A stretch of 64,000 nucleotides of DNA from Periconia sp. R9002. Lineage: Eukaryota; Ascomycota; Dothideomycetes; Pleosporales; Periconiaceae. Position 1 is the first letter of the stretch, and each line of letters starts with the position of its first letter. The notes under the pieces were generated by a model that did not search any database, was not told the origin of the DNA, and worked only from the letters and a program-made list of their open reading frames with translations. The stretch is taken from NCBI GenBank assembly GCA_023627715.1, contig JAMAHW010000003.1, forward strand, positions 186,001 through 250,000, given 5' to 3'. Below are positions 56,367 through 64,000 of this stretch, one piece after another. The translations under genes were made by a program, and so were the position numbers.

Positions 56367-58282
56367 ATGGAGTTCAAGGACATTGTTTCGAATCTTGTGG
56401 CCCATCCGTTCGTCGCCGTTGGAGTTGCCGGGATCGCGTATTTTCTCCTATTGGCTTTCTATCGACTCTATCTGCACCCTCTCGCCCATATCCCTGGCCC
56501 GAAACTCTCCATCATCACGTACTGGTACGAGTTCTACTACGATGTGATTCTTCACGGGAGAATGCTGGGAAAGTACCCGGACTGGCACAAGAAGTATGGA
56601 CCCGTTGTCCGCATCAACGCCGACGAGCTTCATTGCATGGATCCGGCCTTCATCGACACCATTTACGCGAGCTCCAGCGGCGGCCGGAAACGCGACAAAT
56701 CCGCCTTCTTCCTCCAGGCCTTCCCCCTCTACAACTCATGTTTTGGAACCGTCGACCACGACGTACATCGACTGCGGCGCGCCAGCCTCAATCCTTTCTT
56801 CTCCAAAATCAATGCGAGGAAGTTCGAGAGCGATATCTGCTACTACATAAACAAACAATTCGACCAGATCGAGAGCTACTCCAAAACGGGCGAAGTTTGC
56901 AACCTGACGCTCGCCTTCGCGAATCTGAGCGTCGATGTCATCACGTACGTCGCCTTCGGTTGGGATCGCGGGTATACGAACAATCGCGACTTTAAACCAA
57001 ACCTCTTCGGCCCGCTGCGCAGCTCCATGGCGAGCTCTCACGTCATCCGGCACATCCCGATCCTGTACACCCTGCTCAACGACTATATCCCGGAAAGTCT
57101 CGTCTCGAAGCTGGATCCGGGGATGAGCGAGTTCATCAGGTTCGAGAAGCAAATCTTCAGCACCGTCGACGACGTGTTCGAGGGGAAGCAGACGTGGAAT
57201 AAGCTCCAAGGCAAAAAAACCGTCTTCCAGGAGATCCTAGATGGGAACTTCCCGCCGCAGGAGAAGACGAAGGCGAGGTTGAAGGAAGGGGCGAGGGAGG
57301 TGATTGGCGCAGGGTCTTTGACGACGAGCACAGGTGCGTTTTGTCCATCAAACAGCACGTCAACACAATCTTGGTGAAGTTAAGCTGATATCGCGAAATG
57401 AACAGCAATCACATACCTAAGCTACTACCTCCACGCCAACCCCGACACCCTCTCCAAACTCTACACAGAACTCGAACAAGCAATCCCGGACCCCACCACG
57501 CTCCCCTCCTCAGCCGAGCTCGAAAAACTCCCCTACCTAAACGCCTGTCTACACGAAACCCTACGCTTCTCAACCGGTATCGCTGTACGTATCTCCCCCC
57601 ATCCCCCTTCCTCTCTCCCCCTCACCATATTAATTTAACTCCCAAAAAAGACCCGCTGCCCCCGCGTCCCCCACGAATCCCTCCTCTATACCTCCTCCAC
57701 CCCTTCCTTCTGCAACCCTACAGGCAAACAATACACCTACGCCATCCCCGCACGAACACCCATCTCGACGTCCGCATACCACATGCATCAGAACCCGGAT
57801 ATATTCCCGGATCCGGATGTGTTTCGGCCGGAGCGCTGGCTTGATGAGCAGGGGAATCGGCATAAGGAGCTTGAGGTTGGGTTTATGCCGTTTTCGAGGG
57901 GGACGAGGAGTTGTGTGGGGATGAAGTAAGTTTTGATTTGTATTTTTTGTTGGGCGGGTTGTCGTGTTTTGGGATGGAAGATAGGAAAGGACGATGGATT
58001 TACTAACGATGTGTTGGATAGTCTTGCGTGGGTTGTAATGCACCTTGAAGCCGCGGCTTTTGTGCGCCGGTTTGGACATCGGTTGAGGCTTTTTGAGACG
58101 GGGAGCGAGGAGGTGGATTTTGATCGTGAGTTTTAGTTTCCCCATTTCCTTTTTTTTGGTTTGAACTGGTGACGCGCGTGGATATGCGAAGAGAAACTAG
58201 GCTGACGGATTGTGTCTGAACAGATGATGGGTTTGAAGTGGGGCACTCAAGTAGTAAGGGAGTGAGGGTGCTTGTTGATTAG
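56367..58282 (+). CDS. Cytochrome P450 monooxygenase
   Basis: Five exons (56367-57333, 57406-57584, 57651-57925, 58022-58125, 58224-58282) encode 527 residues. A membrane anchor lies at about 12-32, followed by the proline-rich hinge H-P-L-A-H-I-P-G-P-K-L. The K-helix E-T-L-R is at 373-376, with P-E-R-W further on. The heme loop F-S-R-G-T-R-S-C-V-G places the proximal cysteine at about 470. The I-helix lies near the first exon junction (A-R-E-V-I-G-A-G-S-L-T-T-S-T), with a G-S-L instead of the common (A/G)-G-x-(D/E)-T-T. The front resembles trichodiene-oxygenase-like and related fungal P450s, anchored in the ER and fed by P450 reductase. Substrate is unknown; the location between regulators and hydrolases suggests specialised metabolism. 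Confidence 0.93.
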
Positions 58283-58761
58283 TTGGCCCGGGGCGAAAGA
58301 TACCCTCTTCTAGGTATGCCTTTTTGGTTATAGGTCATTGGAGAGGTAGTTGAATAGGTTGTTCGATTGGGAAGGACGTGTATTTGAGAAAACAAGCGTT
58401 CCTCTGTTAAGTCTTTCCGACCTAGCGATACTTAACGATATCAATGAATCTTAAAATTCACACTCATACACCACAAATAACAAAAAATTGTAGAACACCA
58501 CCATCCCAAAAGCATCGGTCCACACCCTCCCCATCTCAAAAAAAACCACCCCATTTCGAATTCCCCAAAATCACCACGATTTACTCACGTCCACGTCCAG
58601 TCACACACTTTCAAACCCCGCAGAAGACCCTCTCCTCCAGCCTACCACAAAGCACGAAGAAAACAACCCCCGTACAATTTTAAACCCCCACCTCTATTCA
58701 TCCCATCGCCCAAATCTAAACCGCACAACAAGTCCAACACGCCTACCCACACACGTACACA
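58283..58761. other. Convergent intergenic region, no gene seen
   Basis: This 479-base gap lies between the P450 stop and the 3' end of the secreted protein gene. It is strikingly C/A-rich at 58440-58740. No coding sequence is supported. Confidence 0.4.
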
Positions 58762-59316
58762 TTAGCAAAACTCCCTCTCTTCAAAAAGCACCAAAGGATC
58801 ACTTACCCCAACCTTAACAGCCTCCTGCTTCCCCCTAGCCTGCCCTCCACTTCCCGTCCCAGTCCCAGCGCCGCCACATCGCACACCCTCCCGTCTCGGC
58901 GCACACATCTTACTGCAAGCGCGTTGCTCAGGAGCTTTCTTCGCGCCGTTCAGTGTCGCCGTCGGTGTCGTCGATTTCGAAGTCGTGGATGTGCCAAAAG
59001 TGGAGTTAAACGTCGTAGTCCCATTCACAACCACAATCGGAGTAGGACGAGAATGGTGTTTCGGTTTCTTATGCGTCTTCTTCTTCTTTTTCGCTGATGA
59101 TTTCGCTTTCTTTTTGGGGTGTTTGGGTTTGTGGGGTTTGGGGGTGGTGGTGGTGTTGTTGGAGTTGGGGAGGTGGTAGAGGGTGGTGCTGCTGTTTTGG
59201 GGTGGGAAGGTTGGTATTGTTTTTAGGGAGGTGGTGGTGGCGGTGGTTGGGAGGAGGAAGAAGGAGAGGGTGGGTGGGATGGTGAGGAGGAGGGGAAGGA
59301 GGGTGGTTGGTTTCAT
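58762..59316 (-). CDS. Small lysine-rich secreted protein
   Basis: From the ATG at 59316 a single exon encodes 184 residues. The first 20 or so are hydrophobic (M-K-P-T-T-L-L-P-L-L-L-T-I-P) and look like a signal peptide, which is why I chose this start over the in-frame codon at 59430. Several N-S-S, N-T-T and N-S-T sequons follow. Then comes a basic stretch (P-K-K-K-A-K-S-S-A-K-K-K-K-K). The tail contains five Cys: R-A-C-S-K-M-C, R-C-G-G and the terminal E-F-C. A TATAAA lies on the minus strand at 59391-59396, about 75 bases upstream. I do not recognise the family. It could be a cell-wall or effector-like protein; low-complexity composition makes the call moderate. Confidence 0.6.
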   Translation of the reverse strand: MKPTTLLPLLLTIPPTLSFFLLPTTATTTSLKTIPTFPPQNSSTTLYHLPNSNNTTTTPKPHKPKHPKKKAKSSAKKKKKTHKKPKHHSRPTPIVVVNGTTTFNSTFGTSTTSKSTTPTATLNGAKKAPEQRACSKMCAPRREGVRCGGAGTGTGSGGQARGKQEAVKVGVSDPLVLFEEREFC

Positions 59317-59479
59317 TGTTGGATGATGGTGAGGTGTGTGGTGGATGTGGGAGGGATACGATGGAGAGGAGGCAAGGTTGTTTATATTGGGATGGTTGTG
59401 TTTGTGTGGTGGGGTACAGAATAAAAACATTGTTTTCTTTTGCTAAGGAATGTTGAGTGGGTTAAGATTAGCCACGGGA

Positions 59480-60865
59480 TTAAAATATCGCAACCGCGTT
59501 AGGTGGACTCGCGACGCCTCCTGGGACCTGGAATGCGTGAGTTGTTTATGCTAGCGTATTTTTTTTATCTTTCTTCTTTCGTCGTTGATTATAAGAAACG
59601 GATGGGGAAAACGCACCTTTAAAGGCACACTGCTAACGAAACAAGTATACCTCCCCAACTCCTCCGCCCTCTCACACAATCTCTCCAGATCAAACATCTC
59701 GCCAATCATGAGACCTATGCACATCATCAATTTTTTCACATACCACACAATTTTTTAATCAAAGCATGTGCTGTACGACTTACCCCATCCAGCAAGACAC
59801 CATTGGTGCACCAGCCCTCCACCCTGCATTTCTTCCTCCCAGGACTCGCCTTTCCAGAGTCCGCCGGGTTGGTTATGTTCGCCTACTAGTGGGGACATTT
59901 CGAAACTCGGTGCGTCTCTGGAATTGAAAAGTCAGAAATTGTTTGTAGGTGAAGCTCAGGTGAAGGGTAAGGGATATCGAACCCAGCGACGGCGGCGAAT
60001 CCGCTCTCCCATATCCATTGAAGCACGGCTTTGCTGGATTCCACGCCTAGGAAGGTCGGGGGTTTGTTGGCGAATTCCTAGAATGAGAACCAAGGGTGAT
60101 GGTCAGCAATAGCTCCGTGTCAATGAAATATACTCTCTATACATGCATCACTCGCATCTACAACGGACAACCAAGGATGATAAAAAAAATCATGTCACGA
60201 ACCTTCTTCTCCGCCTCTCCCAGCCCCTCATAAGCCTTCGTAAAGCCCGTCCTCAACAGCAACAAATCCCCCTCCCTCGTCTCGACCCCCGTATCCTCCA
60301 ACATGCCCCTTAGCTCGTCCACCCCAATACTATTTGCATCCAAAGCATTCACACCCTCCAACCCCTTTTTCTTCCTCCAACTCGGATAATCCAAAATCAC
60401 GCCTCTAGTCGTGATCCCCCCAGCCTCCGTCACCCTATCAATACCAATAACCCCACTCCCTTCAATCTCCTCCTGCGTGCGCCCTCCGTAATACTGCTTA
60501 GCAGCCTGGTACCCGTAGTGCCGGAACCCATCCCACTGGCTACTTCCCTGCGTGTTGAAATGCAGATAATCGTCGTTGACGGATTTGAAGGTGCCGTCTG
60601 GGTGCGTTTTGTGGTGCAGGCGCCATTCGAGGGGGGGACGCGAGAAGGATGGGTAGAGCGGGAGGTTGAGGGACCAGTCTAGAGAGATGCGCTCGCCGAG
60701 TTGGATTTCCTGGGCGGCGAGACGCGTATTGTGCGGCGTGAGTAGGTTGAGGGCGCCGAGTTCATCGTTGGGACCGTAGAGCCCCCATGCGTTTCCTGGC
60801 GGACCGGAGGGGGTGAGGGGGAGGGAGGAGAAAGGGGGACGTTTTGGAGGTTGGGTTTGCGACAT
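59480..60865 (-). CDS. Cyclase-family metal-dependent hydrolase
   Basis: Five exons (60865-60203, 60077-59983, 59917-59784, 59714-59617, 59527-59480) encode 345 residues, with matching phases at each join. The gene belongs to the kynurenine-formamidase/cyclase superfamily of fungi. The metal-site region is L-H-F-N-T-Q-G-S-S-Q-W-D-G-F-R-H at about 101-116, in the fungal form of H-x-x-T-x-x-D. Later blocks are D-L-L-L-L-R-T-G-F, A-A-V-A-G-D-A-P-S-F-E and A-G-W-G, then I-G-E-M-F-D-L-E-R-L and the terminal V-P-G-G-V-A-S-P-P-N-A-V-A-I. Members hydrolyse or cyclise amide, ester or lactone substrates; the true substrate here is unknown. A minus-strand TATAAAT (60926-60932) is about 62 bases upstream. 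The first donor is GTTCGT, a less common form. Confidence 0.9.
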
Positions 60866-61462
60866 AGTCTTTAGATGGTTTGTTTGAGGTCTGGCCTTTT
60901 GCAGGGTGTTTTCAGGTGATGTATGATTTATATGGATATCAAGCTTTTGATACAGAGTCGTCTGCTATTGAAACACTGCGTGGTGTGACGTATTGAGACA
61001 ATAACCATGTGCTGTAGTTAACTTTGTGTCCGCGATATAGAGAGGAGAGTGGGTAGAAGATGGGGGTTTATAGGAGGGATTGCTCTTTATAGATCAATGT
61101 TTGGCTACGCACTGTGGGGAAGGGTTGTGTAGCTGGGGCCTCGGGATGATGTACCAGCTAATGAATAGCGGGGTCAGAAGCTGGAGAAGTGGGGTTCGTT
61201 GATACAGACCGGTCACTCTGTGCTTATGATCAGAATCCTTGAAGCTGTTGCATTTCATCGGTGAGTATACACAAGCAATATGTCAACATAGGTTGGCGTG
61301 GAGAGGTCTCTGTTTGGGCCGCGTCAAACGACTCCGGGTGCTCTTTATTGTGTATTAGGTATGCTAATTAGATATGAAAAAGCATTAATGCGCTTTGTAA
61401 ACAACAGCCAGTATGCATTGCTATGCTATCCTACTGATAACACAAAACAGCGTTGAGTATGG
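60866..61462. other. Intergenic region with a TATA box, no gene seen
   Basis: This holds the promoter of the cyclase-family gene, with TATAAAT on the minus strand at 60926-60932, and the 3' flank of GYP1. No coding frame is convincing. Confidence 0.45.
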
Positions 61463-63571
61463 TTAGCTATTGGGACCCATGCCGACATCTAACCCGCCAC
61501 CTTTGGATCCGGTATTCTTCAAATGAGCACTGCTTCCCCTGAACAAACTTTGCCATATGAAGGCTTCGCTCAGTAACAACTCGATGTCTTTCTCCGTCCA
61601 TTGGCGGGTAGGTAAGGATTGCAGAAACATCATAATTTCTTGAAAGTCCATTTTGCGTAGTTGATCCGACCATTTGACGAGGAAGGCAGCGCACACATAG
61701 AGGTGAAAGGAGGAAAACCCATTTTCCTCAGCCTGAAAATTGTTAATATGAATTCGAGAGAAGGGACGCAAGTGTAATTTACCAGATAAGTGTCCCACAT
61801 CCGAACCGTGTTCTTTACAGATATTTCTCGCATGAGGAGACAATTCATCCACCGGAAGCTGAATTGAATGAATTCTACGCCTTCGTTTTGCAAGTGTTTC
61901 GCTAGGCCATCGTCGATCCGTGTGGTCAGGTCCCTTAGACTGGCAACTTGCCTCTGTATACCAGGCTGCTGCGATATGTAATTGTCCTGTATTCCGTCTA
62001 GGAGTTTGGTAAGACACCAAAATGAATCGGCTTCGACCGCGTCCAGAACAGGCTTTGGTAGTTGTCCAGGATCCATCCCGGACTCAATGTCTGAATCTGA
62101 AATGTACGCGCCAAGGAAAACCTGCCAGAATGGTGTGACCAAATCGTTGATGCCTTGGACATAGCCGGACGCAGGGTGCCGTATTGCCCATACATAGAGT
62201 ATTCTCTCCAAAGATCTTTGTGTGGCTTCGTAACTGTAGAGTTCTAGGTGCGGATTGGTTCGCGGGACATCGATGCTAATTTGATGCCAGATGGCTTCGT
62301 CCAACCCACGACCTCGCCCGCGATTGGCCGAAGGGTATGATGAGGCACCTGCAACACCAGCAGCAACAGAATTGGCACTGCCAGAAGTGCCACGCTCAAA
62401 AGCCTGCTTTACTCCATCCAAATATTCCTTTCGTTTCCTTTCCAGTGTTGCCACTCTCCGTTCGCTACTTGTTGGTAGGTAACCAAGCAAGACTTGCCAG
62501 GCCATGGCGCGCACTTCGGATGGTATTCCCGACCATGCGCAGTCCCGCAGCTCGGACAGCGAGATTGTACTTGTTTGCAGTATGCGTTTAAACTTGTTGA
62601 TGCGACCTATCCGAGCAGAGTGTTCTTCAACCTCCTTCGCAGTAGCATTGGCAGGAGTGGAGGGGTGTGAGATGAGGTGTAGAGAATTTGCGGGATCTCG
62701 TAGTATCTCCTGGTATTGTGGCCGTAGAATCTTGCCCTCAGTCTTCTTCGCGGTCGGGTAATTTGGTATGCCCCTCTCCTCCGCAATGTCTCCGCTGTCT
62801 ATTGCACGCCACGGCGTTGCACTTATGCCATTCTTCCCAGCGGCTTCGCCAGAGTCTTTTGGGGTTGCTGATTGTTTCCGCCGCCCCTTTCTGCGCATGC
62901 TCGCTATACTGGGTAGTCCAAACTCATCCTCGTCATCCTCGAATAGTATGTCATCATCTTCGTCCTGTTCACCCCAATCATCATGGGTCTCCCGCAGGAA
63001 ACTACTGTATGTTTTCTTGGAGGCGGCAGGAGAACTGTTGCTACCGGTGCGCGAGGACAGTGCGCTTGAGTCCCGGCTCTGGCTGGCGGAGGGGGGTGTT
63101 CGCGGGCGTGAATTGGATGAAGGGGGAGAACTGACACAAGATGTAAGCTCGGGATGAGGAAGAGGTTGCGCGTCGCCTACAGAGATTCAAACTTCAGGAT
63201 ATCTGCATGCGAGTAAGAAGCACCTATGATCTTCTTGTTCTCGTATGGCTTGGAGGTGTTTGATGTAGACCGCCAGAATGGAGACGCGGATCTAGGCATT
63301 GTGGTCAGCGCATTGCTCCATTCCATAGATAGGTAATGGAACAATTGTCAACATACGAGGAGCGATCTGTGCATGGAGGATCACAACAGTTAGTGACGTT
63401 CGATGAAGGTGCGCATTAAAAATGCTACGGACCAACCTGGACCATTTCCTTGAATTGGAGGGTTCATGTTAGCAGTGGAACGGGTGTGGCGCACAGCAAA
63501 GGGTGAATAAAGGTTACAATGACAACAGAAGACATGGAGGAGCTTACCTGCTGCTGCTTCTTGTTCGCCAT
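61463..63571 (-). CDS. GYP1: TBC-domain Rab GTPase-activating protein GYP1
   Basis: GYP1/TBC1D22 speeds GTP hydrolysis on Ypt1-type Rabs at the Golgi. Exons: 63571-63548, 63448-63433 (tentative), 63366-63357, 63291-63224, 63176-61783 and 61732-61463, 593 residues in all. The N-terminal half is disordered with an acidic stretch (E-Q-D-E-D-D-D-I-L-F-E-D-D-E-D-E). The TBC domain begins L-R-D-C-A-W-S-G-I-P-S-E-V-R. It has the catalytic I-x-x-D-x-x-R motif as I-S-I-D-V-P-R-T and the Y-V-Q-G motif as S-G-Y-V-Q-G-I-N-D-L. The last exon has W-S-D-Q-L-R-K-M-D-F-Q-E-I-M-M-F-L-Q-S-L-P-T. The first exons are very small (24, 16 and 10 bases); the second could end at 63437 instead, but only the 16-base form keeps the frame with the fourth exon. 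Confidence 0.88.
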
Positions 63572-64000
63572 TTTCTTCCCTTCAAGTGATATACATGTAG
63601 AGATGGAGACAAGACACGGTGACAGTGGTCAAACGCCCCGCTCGTTGTGCTGTAGGCTGTCCTGGCCTGTCCCCACCAAATGCGACCGTCGGCGGCCAGG
63701 CACTGCCAAGCCCGAGCGGGCCGATCACGATTGTGGCTAGCGCGTTCTTCAAACTTCCTTTTCTCCTCACTTCCGACATCTCGGCGTCAGGTCAACGGCT
63801 GAGGCACGGACACTCTAATAACTGCCTCACTTGATGTCTTGAGCTTCCATCTCACTCTCACCTCCTTCACCTCTTTCCTATCTTCCTTCGACTCGTGCCT
63901 CGTGGTATTGACGTTACCGTGGTCGGCGCGCCTTTCGGTACACGTGCTCTTCTTTCCTTGAGCCCCTCAGCTTCCCACTCAGGCGGCGACGAGAGCGTGC
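63572..64000. other. 5' flank of GYP1 to the window edge
   Basis: No gene is supported. The frames at 63519-63740 (+), 63582-63779 (-) and 63619-63834 (+) lack any family likeness. The stretch after 63840 is C/T-rich like a plus-strand leader, so a gene may start just beyond the window. Confidence 0.35.

Noticed and set aside
46627..60865. Calling a polyketide or peptide synthase cluster
   Set aside because: No PKS, NRPS, terpene cyclase or DMAT synthase sequence is present between these limits.
1..64000. CRISPR arrays, rRNA genes, tRNA genes and prokaryotic operons
   Set aside because: None seen on reading; the window has eukaryotic intron-bearing genes. A tRNAscan run would settle tRNAs, which I could not search exhaustively by eye.

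Overview
The window looks like nuclear DNA of a filamentous ascomycete (Pezizomycotina); I cannot place it to class. The evidence is short GT-AG introns of about 45-150 bases, often with a CTAAC-type branch site near the acceptor, two Zn2Cys6 regulators, and best family matches that are all fungal (RAD3, LTN1, REV1, FPR3/4, HFI1, GCN1, GYP1). I rebuilt every gene model by eye from splice signals, reading-frame continuity and family knowledge; nothing was aligned. Each multi-exon model given with an exon list sums to a multiple of three.

Layout. 0.5-1.5 kb: ornithine decarboxylase antizyme, readable only through a +1 ribosomal frameshift. 1.8-2.0 kb: an imperfect palindrome like a miniature inverted-repeat element. 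2.3-5.4 kb: a large intronless gene of unknown function. 5.9-14.0 kb: the divergent pair RAD3 (TFIIH helicase) and LTN1 (listerin), then a Yippee protein. 16.6-20.2 kb: REV1 translesion polymerase. 21-26 kb: an NTF2/SnoaL-like protein, a protein joining a D-x-L-W-H domain to a ubiquitin-like tail, and a nucleolar FKBP. 27-31 kb: a FAD monooxygenase and SAGA subunit HFI1. 31.6-45.1 kb: GCN1 and a DHX29/ucp12-type DExH helicase, divergently transcribed from one 0.5-kb promoter.

From about 46.6 to 60.9 kb the content turns accessory: two Zn2Cys6 regulators, an EthD-domain protein, a six-bladed-propeller (SMP-30-like) gene with an apparent frameshift, a cytochrome P450, a lysine-rich secreted protein and a cyclase-family hydrolase. 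Several of these have clear TATA boxes. It resembles a small catabolic or tailoring cluster without a core synthase. GYP1 (a Rab GAP of the TBC family) closes the window with an unusual run of tiny 5' exons.

The most notable points are the antizyme recoding site with an intron starting ten bases after the bypassed stop codon, the ubiquitin-like fusion ending in Gly-Cys, the EthD gene hidden by its introns, the GC-AG intron inside a zinc-finger region, and the frameshifted propeller gene.
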